Below are positions 1 through 7,581 of a DNA stretch of 64,000 nucleotides, in pieces (the stretch's first letter is position 1; every line of letters starts with the position of its first letter). The notes under the pieces are model-generated. The model saw nothing but the letters and a program-made list of their open reading frames with translations, had not been told where the DNA came from and ran no database searches. Where the stretch lies: contig NZ_AQUO01000002.1 of assembly GCF_000371965.1 (NCBI RefSeq), positions 140,001-204,000 on the forward strand, read 5' to 3'. The DNA comes from Paracoccus sp. N5. Its GTDB lineage: Bacteria > Pseudomonadota > Alphaproteobacteria > Rhodobacterales > Rhodobacteraceae. The position numbers and the translations under genes were made by a program.

Positions 1-1107
1 CAACCCCTGCCCTTCCAGCGCCGACAGCAGCGTCACCAGCACCCGCGCGCCCGAGGCGCCGATCGGATGGCCCAGCGCGCAGGCGCCGCCGTTCACGTTC
101 ACCACGTCATGCGCCAGGCCCAGGTCGCGCATCGCCGCCATGGCGACCACGGCGAAAGCCTCGTTGACCTCGAACAGGTCGTAATCGCCCAGACCCGTGC
201 CGGTCCGCTCCAGCAGCCGGCGCACCGCACCGATGGGCGCGGTCGGGAACAGGTTCGGCTTGTCGGCGAATGTCGCGTGACCGATGATCCGCGCCCGCGG
301 CACCAGCCCGCGCCGCTCGGCCTGCGACTGGCGCATCAGCACCAGCGCCGCCGCCCCGTCCGAGATCGAGCTGCTGTTCGCCGCCGTCACCGTGCCATCC
401 TTGCGGAAGGCCGGCCTCAGCCCGGGGATCTTGTCGAGCCGCGCCTTGCCCGGCTGCTCGTCGATCTCGACCAGCGTGTCGCCGCCGCGGCCCTTGACCG
501 TCACCGGCGCGATTTCCGCCGCGAAGCGCCCTTCGGCAATCGCCTTCTGCGCCCGGGTCAGCGAGCTGATGGCGAATTCGTCCTGCGCCTCGCGGGTGAA
601 CTGATAGGCCTCGGCGCAATCCTCGGCGAATGTGCCCATCAGCCGGCCCTTGTCATAGGCATCCTCGAGCCCGTCCAGGAACATATGGTCCAGCACCTGG
701 CCATGCCCCATGCGATAGCCGCCGCGCGCTTTGGGCAGCAGATAGGGCGCGTTCGACATGCTCTCCATGCCGCCCGCGACCACGACATCGGCGGAACCGG
801 CCAGCAGCAGGTCATGGCCCAGCATCGCGGCCTTCATGCCGGATCCGCACATCTTGTTGACGGTCGTGGCCCCGGCCCCCAGCGGCAGCCCGGCGCCCAG
901 CGCCGCCTGGCGCGCCGGCGCCTGGCCTTGGCCGGCGGGCAGCACGCAGCCCATGATGATCTCATCCACCGCCTGCGGATCAAGGCCCCCCAGCGCGGCC
1001 CGGATCGCGGTCGCGCCCAGCGCGGCCGCCTCGACCCCGGCGAAATCGCCCTGGAAGCCGCCCATCGGCGTGCGGGCCGCGCCGGTGATGACAATCGGAT
1101 CGGTCAT
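1..1107 (-). CDS. acetyl-CoA acetyltransferase (thiolase), 3' end cut by the window
   Basis: Thiolase that condenses or cleaves beta-ketoacyl-CoA, here 369 codons with the C-terminus beyond the left edge. Reading the minus strand from the ATG at 1107 gives MTDPIVITGAARTPMGGF, then the nucleophile motif TTVNKMCGSGMKA (Cys about residue 87), the NEAFA motif, and GGACALGHPIGASGAR with the catalytic His. The second active-site Cys (CxGxG) lies outside the window. It begins 12 bases after the SDR stop, so it is the last visible gene of an operon of acyl-CoA synthetase, SDR and thiolase. That order fits activation and beta-oxidation of a short or branched acid; the exact substrate cannot be read from the sequence. 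Confidence 0.93.
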   Translation of the reverse strand, partial: MTDPIVITGAARTPMGGFQGDFAGVEAAALGATAIRAALGGLDPQAVDEIIMGCVLPAGQGQAPARQAALGAGLPLGAGATTVNKMCGSGMKAAMLGHDLLLAGSADVVVAGGMESMSNAPYLLPKARGGYRMGHGQVLDHMFLDGLEDAYDKGRLMGTFAEDCAEAYQFTREAQDEFAISSLTRAQKAIAEGRFAAEIAPVTVKGRGGDTLVEIDEQPGKARLDKIPGLRPAFRKDGTVTAANSSSISDGAAALVLMRQSQAERRGLVPRARIIGHATFADKPNLFPTAPIGAVRRLLERTGTGLGDYDLFEVNEAFAVVAMAAMRDLGLAHDVVNVNGGACALGHPIGASGARVLVTLLSALEGQGL

Positions 1108-1119
1108 GCGAAACTCTCC

Positions 1120-1887
1120 TTATTTCGGCGCCATGCGCAGCGCGCCATCCAGCCGGATGACCTCGCCGTTCAGATAGGCATTCTCGACGATATGGCGCAC
1201 CAGCGCCGCATATTCGCCCGGATCCCCCAGCCGCGAGGGGAAGGGCACCGTGCCGCCCAGGGAATCCTGCACCTCCTGCGGCAGCCCGGCCATCATCGGC
1301 GTGGCAAAGATGCCGGGCGCGATGGTGACGACGCGGATGCCGTGCCGCGCCAGCTCGCGCGCGGCGGGCAGGGTCAGCGCCGCGACGCCGCCCTTCGAGG
1401 CGGCATAGGCCGCCTGCCCGATCTGCCCGTCATAGGCCGCAACCGAGGCGGTGTTCACCACCACCCCGCGCTCGCCCCCGGCATTCGGCGCATTCCTCGC
1501 CATGGCATCGGCCGCCAGCCGCAGCATGTTGAAGGTGCCGACCAGGTTGATCTGGATGGCGCGGGCAAAGCTCTCCAGCCGGTGCGGCCCGTCGCGGCCG
1601 ACGATCTTCTCGCCCGGCGCCACGCCGGCGCAGTTCACCGCCACGTCGACGCGGCCGAAACCCGCGACCGCCGCCGCCACCGCCGCCGCGCCGTCCTCGG
1701 CGCTGGTCACGTCGCAGCGCAGGAAGCGCGCCGCCGCGCCCAGTTCCGCCGCGACCGCTTCGCCCGCCTCGGCATTCACGTCCAGCAGCGCGACCCGCGC
1801 GCCGGCGCCGGCCGCCATCCGCGCCACCGCCGCCCCCAGGCCCGAGCCCGCGCCGCTGACCAGAAACACCTTGTCCCGAATATCCAT
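1120..1887 (-). CDS. SDR oxidoreductase, 3-hydroxyacyl-CoA dehydrogenase type II (HSD10-like)
   Basis: Short-chain dehydrogenase of 255 residues. It has the NAD-binding glycine motif (SGAGSGLGAAVA, residues about 11-22), the NCAG motif, the catalytic triad region NTASVAAYDGQIGQAAYAAS followed by KGG (Ser, Tyr, Lys all present), and the C-terminal LDGALRM typical of the HSD17B10 group, which oxidises 3-hydroxyacyl-CoA or 2-methyl-3-hydroxybutyryl-CoA. It sits 3 bases after the acyl-CoA synthetase stop and 12 bases before the thiolase start, so all three are probably co-transcribed. With the thiolase it could perform the last two steps of beta-oxidation. The family is secure; the substrate is inferred. 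Confidence 0.88.
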   Translation of the reverse strand: MDIRDKVFLVSGAGSGLGAAVARMAAGAGARVALLDVNAEAGEAVAAELGAAARFLRCDVTSAEDGAAAVAAAVAGFGRVDVAVNCAGVAPGEKIVGRDGPHRLESFARAIQINLVGTFNMLRLAADAMARNAPNAGGERGVVVNTASVAAYDGQIGQAAYAASKGGVAALTLPAARELARHGIRVVTIAPGIFATPMMAGLPQEVQDSLGGTVPFPSRLGDPGEYAALVRHIVENAYLNGEVIRLDGALRMAPK

Positions 1888-1890
1888 GTC

Positions 1891-3543
1891 CTACGCCTTC
1901 GCCTGTTTCTCGACTTCCGCCCTGCGCAGGATGAAGCGTTGGATCTTGCCCGAGGGCGTCTTCGGCAGCTCGGTGACGAAATCCAAGAGCTTCGGCCAGG
2001 CATGGGCCGAGAGCCGGCGCTTGACATGGCCCTGCAATTCCTCGCGCAGCGCGTCCGTCCCCTCGACCCCCTGCGCCAGGATCACGAAGGCCTTGACGAT
2101 CTCGGTCCGCTCGGGGTCGGGCACGCCGACCACCGCCGCCTCGATCACCGCCGGATGCTCGATCAGCGCGCTTTCCACGTCGAAGGGCCCGATGCGATAG
2201 CCCGAGCTGGTGATCACGTCATCCGCCCGGCCGATGAAGCTGACCGAGCCGTCGGGCTCGAACTCGACGGAATCGCCGGTGGAGTAATAGCGCCCGGACA
2301 GTTTCGGCTGGTTCAGATAGCCGGAAAACCACATCAGCGGCGATTGCTCCAGGTCGATGGCCAGCACGCCGGGCTGGTTCGGCCCTAGCTCGCGCCCCGC
2401 CTCGTCCAGCACCACCACGCGATAACCGGGCATGGCCAGCCCGGCCGAGCCCGGACGCACCGGATGCTCCAGCCCGTGGTGGTTGTTCACGCACATGCCC
2501 ATCTCGGTCTGGCCGTAATGGTCATGGATCGGCACCGCCAGATGCTCGGCGAACCAGCGCATGATCTCGGGGTTCAGCGGCTCGCCGGCGGAACTGACCA
2601 CGCGCAACCGGCCCTTGACCGCGGCGGCCGCCTCCGGCCCGGCCGCGATTAGCATCCGGTAGGCGGTGGGCGAGCCGGCCAGGTTCGTCACCCCCAGCCG
2701 CGCAATCAGCCCATAGGTCGACTCCGGCGTGAACCCGCCCTCGTAAAGGATCGTCGCCTGCCCCAGCAGCAGGGGGCCGGTCAGCGCATAATAAAGCCCA
2801 TAGGCCCAGCCCGGATCGGCGATGTTCCAGAACACGTCGCCCTCGCGCAGGTCCACCGCCTCGCGCATGTAGGCGCCAAAGGCCAAGAGCGCCCGCAGCG
2901 GCACCGGCACCCCCTTGGGCAGGCCGGTCGTCCCCGAGGTCGACATCATCATGAACAGATCGTCGCCCCGCCGCATCACCGGCTCGAACTGGTCCGAGGC
3001 CGCGTCGAGCCCGGCGCGGAAATCCACGTCGCTCGCCGGCACCGCCTCGCCCACCGTGGCGACCAGCGGATGGTCGGGGATCTCGTCCAGCTTCGGCCGC
3101 TGGGCGGAATTCGTCACCACCAGCCTGGCGCCGCTGGTCGCCAGCCGGTGCTCGATCGCCTTGGGCCCGAAGGCGGTGAACAGCGGCTGATAGACCGCCC
3201 CAAGCCGCCAGGCGCCCAGCACCACCGCGACCAGCTCGACCGTGCGCGGCAGCAGCCCGGCCACCACGTCGCCCGGCTTGACGCCCTTGTCGCGAAACAG
3301 GTTCGCAGCCCGCGCCGACAGGTCGCGCAGCTCCTCGAACGTATAGTCCCGCAACGCGCCTTCGGCCGAGACGCAGCGCAGCGCCACCCGGCCCGCACCG
3401 CAATGCCGGTCGCAGCATTCGACGCAAGCATTCAGCCCGCCTTGCAGATCGCCCTGCAAGCCTTCCATCGCCGCCGCGATGCTGAACCGCGCCACGGCCT
3501 GCTCATAACCCGGCCGCGACCGGGCGAGATCCTTCGCCATCAT
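1891..3543 (-). CDS. AMP-forming acyl-CoA synthetase
   Basis: Member of the acetyl/medium-chain acyl-CoA synthetase family, about 550 residues. The ATP-binding P-loop reads TSGTTGLPKGVP, the hinge region is YYSTGDSVEFEPDGSVSFIG followed by RADDVITSSGYRIGP, and the catalytic C-terminal lysine lies in KTPSGKIQR. The open frame extends 50 codons upstream, but I chose the ATG at 3543 because a GGGAG Shine-Dalgarno lies 6 bases before it and the upstream residues look non-coding; an adjacent ATG follows at 3540. It is first in the operon with an SDR and a thiolase, and divergent from an AraC regulator. The substrate is likely a short or medium acid. Confidence 0.9.
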   Translation of the reverse strand: MMAKDLARSRPGYEQAVARFSIAAAMEGLQGDLQGGLNACVECCDRHCGAGRVALRCVSAEGALRDYTFEELRDLSARAANLFRDKGVKPGDVVAGLLPRTVELVAVVLGAWRLGAVYQPLFTAFGPKAIEHRLATSGARLVVTNSAQRPKLDEIPDHPLVATVGEAVPASDVDFRAGLDAASDQFEPVMRRGDDLFMMMSTSGTTGLPKGVPVPLRALLAFGAYMREAVDLREGDVFWNIADPGWAYGLYYALTGPLLLGQATILYEGGFTPESTYGLIARLGVTNLAGSPTAYRMLIAAGPEAAAAVKGRLRVVSSAGEPLNPEIMRWFAEHLAVPIHDHYGQTEMGMCVNNHHGLEHPVRPGSAGLAMPGYRVVVLDEAGRELGPNQPGVLAIDLEQSPLMWFSGYLNQPKLSGRYYSTGDSVEFEPDGSVSFIGRADDVITSSGYRIGPFDVESALIEHPAVIEAAVVGVPDPERTEIVKAFVILAQGVEGTDALREELQGHVKRRLSAHAWPKLLDFVTELPKTPSGKIQRFILRRAEVEKQAKA

Positions 3544-3691
3544 GTGTTTCTCCCACTCACCGCCCAACCCAAGCTTGGCGCGGCTCCTCCGAGTTCCCGG
3601 CCAGCTTAGCGCGCCCGGCATTGCAAACAATGTCATTCCCGGCCAGATTATCTGATCGGTTTTGCAAGATGGACCGCCCGTGGAACGCCGC
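3544..3691. promoter_or_regulatory. divergent promoter region between acyl-CoA synthetase operon and araC-type gene
   Basis: 148 bases without a gene, between two divergent starts. It is less GC-rich than its surroundings around 3625-3665 and must carry the promoters of both units. An AraC-type activator controlling its divergent neighbour is the usual arrangement. I do not see a clear direct repeat that could be called an operator. Confidence 0.5.
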
Positions 3692-4696
3692 ATGATCTCG
3701 CCCGGCTTCGTCGAGGACGCGCTGGGTTGCCTCTATCGCCGCCGCATCGATCCGGGGCCGCTCCTGGCCGCGGCCGGCATCCACGACCGCGGCCAGCCGG
3801 TCTCGAACGTGCAATACGGCCGGCTCTGGCTCGCCATCGCCGATGCGGTCGGCGACGAGTTCTTCGCCGAGGGCGCGCGGCCGATGCGCCCGGGCAGCTT
3901 CAAGCTCCTGTGCCAGGCGACCGTCCATGCCGGCACGCTGGAAAACGCCCTGCGCCGGGCGCTGAGCTTCCTTGCCGTGCTGCTCGACGACCCGACGGGC
4001 GCGCTGGCCGTGCAGGACGGCATGGCCGAGATCCGCCTGACCGACCGCGCCGCGCCCCGCCGCGCCTTCGCCTATCGCACCTATTGGCTGATCCTGCTCG
4101 GGCTGATGTGCTGGCTGATCGGCCGGCGCATCCCGCTGATGCGGGTCGATTTCGCCTGCGCCGCGCCCGAGGATCGCGGCGACTACCTCCAGTTCTTCGG
4201 CGCGCCGGTGCATTTCGACCAGCCCGCCAGCCGGCTGCGCTTTGCCGCCAGCTACCTGGCCCTGCCGATCATCCGCCAGGAAAAGGCGCTGCAAGGCTTC
4301 CTGCGCGGCGCGCCGGCCAATATCCTGATCCGCTATCGCCACGACCAGGGGTTGACGGCCCGCATCCGTGCCCGGTTGCAGGCGACGCCCCCCGCCGACT
4401 GGCCCGATTTCGACCGCCTCGCCGCCGATCTGCGCCTGTCGCCCGCCACCCTGCGCCGCCGCTTGCGCGCCGAGGGCCAGGGCTACGGCGCCATCCGGGC
4501 CGAGATCCGCCTGCGCGCCGCCCGCCAGCTGTTGCGCGACACCCCCCTCAGCGTGGCCGAGATCGCGCATCGGCTGGGCTACGGCGAACCCAGCGCCTTC
4601 CACCGCGCCTTCCTGAAACAGGCCGGCATCCCGCCCGGCGCCTTCCGCCGGCTCAGCCCGCCAGCACCCACAGCCGAAAGCGCCGCGCCCCGGTGA
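3692..4696 (+). CDS. AraC family transcriptional regulator
   Basis: About 334 residues from the ATG at 3692 (an in-frame GTG at 3680 and TTG at 3662 are alternatives). The N-terminal 200 residues resemble the arabinose-binding-like domain found in OruR/ArgR-type AraC proteins (ISPGFVEDALG, then PVSNVQYGRLW). The C-terminus carries two helix-turn-helix units, the second being LSVAEIAHRLGYGEPSAFHR followed by AFLKQAGIPPGAFR. It is divergent from the acyl-CoA synthetase operon and is its likely regulator, probably sensing an acid or acyl-CoA. Its last 44 bases overlap the 3' end of the convergent gene at 4653-5660. Confidence 0.88.
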   Translation: MISPGFVEDALGCLYRRRIDPGPLLAAAGIHDRGQPVSNVQYGRLWLAIADAVGDEFFAEGARPMRPGSFKLLCQATVHAGTLENALRRALSFLAVLLDDPTGALAVQDGMAEIRLTDRAAPRRAFAYRTYWLILLGLMCWLIGRRIPLMRVDFACAAPEDRGDYLQFFGAPVHFDQPASRLRFAASYLALPIIRQEKALQGFLRGAPANILIRYRHDQGLTARIRARLQATPPADWPDFDRLAADLRLSPATLRRRLRAEGQGYGAIRAEIRLRAARQLLRDTPLSVAEIAHRLGYGEPSAFHRAFLKQAGIPPGAFRRLSPPAPTAESAAPR

Positions 4697-5660
4697 TCTC
4701 GCGCGCAAGGCCCAGCGATTGCAGCCGAAGCAGCAGCCGCTCGGCGGTGTCGCGGCTGATGCCGGCCAGCCCCTCCAGCATCGAAGCACTCAGGATCGGA
4801 TGCGCCGCCAGCGCCGAGACGACGCGGGCCGGGTTCTCGCCCTTGATCCGCGCCACCGCCGCCAGCGCCCGCGCCTGCCAGTCGGCGACCCGCACCAGCT
4901 CCTGCCGCGCCTCGACCAGCCCCGCCGTCACCGCCGCCAGGTGCCGCGCCATGCGCTCGGGCGCCGGACCGCCCTCGACCCAGACCCCGCGCCCGTGCCG
5001 GCCGAAGGGCACGAAGCGCAGCGCCTCGCAGCCCTGGGCCATGTCGCGCGCGGTCCAGACCGCCGGCTCGGCCAGCACCTCGGGCGCCGACAGCCCGCAG
5101 ATCCGCCAGGCCATGCGCAGCGCCGGCCCCCGCGCCAGCGGCGCCACCGCGCCCAAGCCCGTCGCCATGTCGTGAAACTCCGCCGCCGCCGCGTCGAAAC
5201 TGCCGCCCGTGGGCCGCGTCGCCAGCATCTCGTCCAGCCCCGAGACCTCGGCCCGATGCAGCCCCAGAAAGCCGCGCAGGTCGGCCGGATTGCCCTGCCC
5301 CTCCAGCCGCCGCAGGCCCCAGCGCGCCAGCCGCATCGCCTCCAGGTCGGCGCCGGCCCGCGCCTCCATCAGGTCGCGGCCGATCTCCTCGCGCTCCAAG
5401 GGCGTGCCCTGCGCCCAGAGCATCGCCTCGAGCTCGATCAGCGCCAGCCGCGTCATGGCACCCGCCCGCGCCGCGTCCGGCAGCGCGGCCAGCATCCCGT
5501 CCAGCCGCCCCAGCGCCAGGCTCGCGCGCGCCAGCGCCTCGGCCAGCCCCGCCTGCGCCGCGCCCCAGGCGGCCGCGTCGAAAAGCTGGCCAGGAGCCGC
5601 TTTGCCGTGATAGGATGGGTCGGGATCGGACGGCACGCCTGCTGCCTCGCAACGCTTCAT
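4653..5660 (-). CDS. hypothetical protein with C-terminal winged-helix-like segment (plasmid-associated)
   Basis: 335 residues, rich in Ala, Arg and Leu, with a coding-like composition and no signal peptide. Residues about 70-115 (LALIELEAMLWAQGTPLERE) resemble the N-terminal helical part of Fic/RHE_PE00001-type proteins, and residues about 285-330 (HPILSASMLEGLAGISRDTA, then ERLLLRLQSLGLAREI) look like a winged helix. Genes of the RHE_PE00001 type are often found near repABC/parAB in rhizobial plasmids, which fits the location, but the assignment is from memory of the family and is weak. The 3' end overlaps the convergent araC-type gene by 44 bases. No strong ribosome-binding site is seen at the ATG at 5660. 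Confidence 0.6.
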   Translation of the reverse strand: MKRCEAAGVPSDPDPSYHGKAAPGQLFDAAAWGAAQAGLAEALARASLALGRLDGMLAALPDAARAGAMTRLALIELEAMLWAQGTPLEREEIGRDLMEARAGADLEAMRLARWGLRRLEGQGNPADLRGFLGLHRAEVSGLDEMLATRPTGGSFDAAAAEFHDMATGLGAVAPLARGPALRMAWRICGLSAPEVLAEPAVWTARDMAQGCEALRFVPFGRHGRGVWVEGGPAPERMARHLAAVTAGLVEARQELVRVADWQARALAAVARIKGENPARVVSALAAHPILSASMLEGLAGISRDTAERLLLRLQSLGLAREITGARRFRLWVLAG

Positions 5661-5703
5661 ATCCGCAGAATAAGCCGATCGCGCGGACTACCGGAAGCCC
5701 CAT

Positions 5704-6114
5704 TCAGCTGTCGGGACAGATCACCGCCACGCCGGGGAAATAGCTCTGGTAGCGGCCGCGATCCCGGGTCAGCAGCCGATAGCCCCGGATCGCGGCATGG
5801 GCACCGATATAGAAGTCCGGCAGTGGCGCCTGCCGGCTGCCGCCGCGCCGACGATAGGCGAGATAGGCCTTGCCGGCAAGGAAAGCCGCCGGCCAGGGCA
5901 GCGGCTCGCGGTGGAACACGTCCTCGGGCAGCACGGCGTCCAGCGTCTCGATGCGGCTATGCGCGACCGAGACCTCGGCATAGATCAGCGGGTTGATGAC
6001 CAGCCGCGCGCCCTGCCCCAGCATCGACAGCATCCGCGCCGACCAGCCGCCCCAGCGCGGATCGTCGGTCGCAATGTCGATCAGGACATTGGCGTCGACC
6101 AGGACCGGAGTCAT
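5704..6114 (-). CDS. vapC: PIN-domain ribonuclease toxin (VapC type)
   Basis: 136 residues, the usual VapC size. The acidic residues of the PIN Mg-binding site are visible: Asp7 (VDANVLID), Glu47 (IYAEVSV), Asp100 (LPDFYIGAHA) and Asp118 (TRDRGRYQSYFP). The start codon overlaps the antitoxin stop as ATGA, so the two are translationally coupled, with the antitoxin first. VapC toxins cleave tRNA or other RNAs and are held inactive by VapB. Its position next to parAB suggests a plasmid-stabilising (addiction) role. Confidence 0.9.
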   Translation of the reverse strand: MTPVLVDANVLIDIATDDPRWGGWSARMLSMLGQGARLVINPLIYAEVSVAHSRIETLDAVLPEDVFHREPLPWPAAFLAGKAYLAYRRRGGSRQAPLPDFYIGAHAAIRGYRLLTRDRGRYQSYFPGVAVICPDS

Positions 6115-6350
6115 TCCCGGGTCAGCGCCATGATCTGGTCGGTGGAAAGCCCGGTGTCGGCGCTGCCGCGCAGGCCGGCCAGCGCCGTCTCCAGCCGGCG
6201 GCCGCGGCTGTCGCCCGCGCTATCGGCGGCGACCACGCGCACCACGCCATCGTCGCCGATCAGGAATTCGACCTCGGTCCCGGGCTGGAAACCGGCGAAA
6301 TCGCGGACTTCCTGCGGGATGGTGACCTGGCCCTTGATGGTGATGCGCAT
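6111..6350 (-). CDS. vapB: AbrB/SpoVT-family antitoxin (VapB type)
   Basis: 79 residues starting at the ATG at 6350, preceded by AAGGAGAA. The N-terminus MRITIKGQVTIPQEVRDFAG followed by FQPGTEVEFL is a classic swapped-hairpin AbrB DNA-binding domain, and the C-terminal tail (about residues 45-79) should wrap the toxin. The longer upstream reading frame has no support. It overlaps the toxin start by 4 bases. Two direct repeats just upstream are likely its autoregulatory operator. Confidence 0.9.
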   Translation of the reverse strand: MRITIKGQVTIPQEVRDFAGFQPGTEVEFLIGDDGVVRVVAADSAGDSRGRRLETALAGLRGSADTGLSTDQIMALTRE

Positions 6351-6363
6351 GGCGATTCTCCTT

Positions 6364-6385
6364 GGTATTACCGCCAGTATTACCA
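6364..6385 (-). promoter_or_regulatory. direct repeats upstream of vapBC, candidate autoregulatory operator
   Basis: GTATTACC occurs at 6365-6372 and again at 6377-6384, 12 bases apart or about one helical turn, 14-34 bases upstream of the antitoxin start. VapBC complexes normally repress their own promoter by binding such repeats. Confidence 0.5.
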
Positions 6386-6408
6386 CGCGCACCCCGGCCT
6401 CGCAAGCC

Positions 6409-6422
6409 TTCCCCGCGGGGAA
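6409..6422. repeat. candidate parS site 1 (TTCCCCGCGGGGAA)
   Basis: Perfect 14-bp palindrome downstream of parB in the gap before vapB. It is one of six such sites in 2.3 kb around parAB. Confidence 0.7.
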
Positions 6423-6434
6423 GACGGCGCGACC

Positions 6435-6448
6435 TTCCCCACGGGGAA
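6435..6448. repeat. candidate parS site 2 (TTCCCCACGGGGAA)
   Basis: Six-base arms perfect, only the two central bases differ. It lies 26 bases from site 1, in the non-coding gap between parB and vapB. Confidence 0.7.
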
Positions 6449-6471
6449 GGCCCGCCCAGCAGGCCCGCCGC

Positions 6472-7581
6472 TCAGTCGAGGCTCTCCAGCATGGCGCGCA
6501 CCGCCGCCTCCAGCCGCCGCCGGTCCACGGCGGTAAAATCGCGCGGCAGCCGGATCTCGAGCCGGCCGTTTGCGGCGGTGCATTTCGCGCTGCCCTGCGG
6601 CCGCTCGATCTGGAAGGTGGTCCGCGCCTTCCCCGCGGGGACGGTCGGGGCATGGGCGCGCGGCGCGGGCTTGGCCGCACCCTCGTCGCCGCCCTGCCCC
6701 GCATAGCGGCGCAGGATATCCAGCTCGTCCTTGATGCTGCGCGTGTCCCAGTCCTTCAGCTCGGCCCGGATCGCCGCCGCCGTGCCCGGCACCTCGTCCA
6801 GCCGCTGCGACAGCGCCAGCCCCAGCGCGCGCGGGATCTCGGGCGCATACATCAGCGTCTCGCCCAGGCCTTCCATCAGCCGGATGAAGCTGCGGATATA
6901 GCTGCGCTTCTGATAGCCGGCCGACTTGAACAGGATCGCCACCGCCTTTTCCGGGTCGTGCTCCTCGGTCATCGGGTCCATGGCGTAATGCAAGGCCAGC
7001 TGCGCCATCTCGGCAAACGAGATGTCCTTGCGCACCAGGTTCTCGTCGACCATGCGGCGATACAGGCTCTCCAGCTCGTCGCCCCGCGCCGCGATCCCGG
7101 CCGGGATCCGGCCCCAGGTTTCGGCGTCGCCGGTCTCTTCCAGCAGCTGGCGATAGGCCGACAGCCGGCGCCAGCCCTGGATCAGCTCATAGCGGCCGTC
7201 GCCCGCCGGCTCGACCCGGATCGGGTTCGACAGGCCGATGTCGCGGATCGACTCGACCAGTTCGGCCAGCTCGTAATCTGCGCCCGGGGCGCGGTCGCGG
7301 ATCAGCTTGCGGGTGTCGATCGCATCCAGCGGGATCATGTCGGTGATCAACCCGGCGCGCTTCAGCCGCACATGCTCCTGCGCCAGGGCGTCGTTCTCGG
7401 CGCGGATCTGCGCCTCCAGCCGGGCACGGTCGCGCGTCGACTCGGCGGTTTCGCTGATCGCGGTCGCCATCGGGCCGCGGCGCTGCTCGCGTTCGTCCTT
7501 CCCCGCGGGGAAGTCGGCGGGCGGCTCCGCCGCCGGCTCGTCCGGCATGTCGATTTCAAAGACGCGGCGCTTGCGGCTCAT
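6472..7581 (-). CDS. parB: ParB-like partition protein
   Basis: 369 residues. Residues about 75-180 form the ParB/Srx-like nuclease fold (IPLDAIDTRKLIRD, ELVESIRDIGLSNPIRVEPA, then LIQGWRRLSAYR in place of the chromosomal GHRRxRA motif, and DENLVRKDISFAEMAQLALH), followed by a helical DNA-binding segment and a C-terminal dimer-forming part. The start overlaps the parA stop by 4 bases (ATGA). It should bind centromere (parS) sites and load ParA-driven segregation. Two of the candidate parS palindromes lie inside its own coding sequence (6629-6642, 7499-7512), where they are read in frame as VPAGK and FPAGK. Confidence 0.9.
   Translation of the reverse strand: MSRKRRVFEIDMPDEPAAEPPADFPAGKDEREQRRGPMATAISETAESTRDRARLEAQIRAENDALAQEHVRLKRAGLITDMIPLDAIDTRKLIRDRAPGADYELAELVESIRDIGLSNPIRVEPAGDGRYELIQGWRRLSAYRQLLEETGDAETWGRIPAGIAARGDELESLYRRMVDENLVRKDISFAEMAQLALHYAMDPMTEEHDPEKAVAILFKSAGYQKRSYIRSFIRLMEGLGETLMYAPEIPRALGLALSQRLDEVPGTAAAIRAELKDWDTRSIKDELDILRRYAGQGGDEGAAKPAPRAHAPTVPAGKARTTFQIERPQGSAKCTAANGRLEIRLPRDFTAVDRRRLEAAVRAMLESLD
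6629..6642. repeat. candidate parS site 3 inside parB (one mismatch)
   Basis: TTCCCCGCGGGGAC, 13 of 14 positions matching the palindrome, within the 3' part of parB. Confidence 0.55.
7499..7512. repeat. candidate parS site 4 inside parB
   Basis: TTCCCCGCGGGGAA, perfect, near the 5' end of parB. Confidence 0.7.

Noticed and set aside
67..2388. 773-codon open frame on the plus strand
   Set aside because: Antisense to thiolase, SDR and acyl-CoA synthetase.
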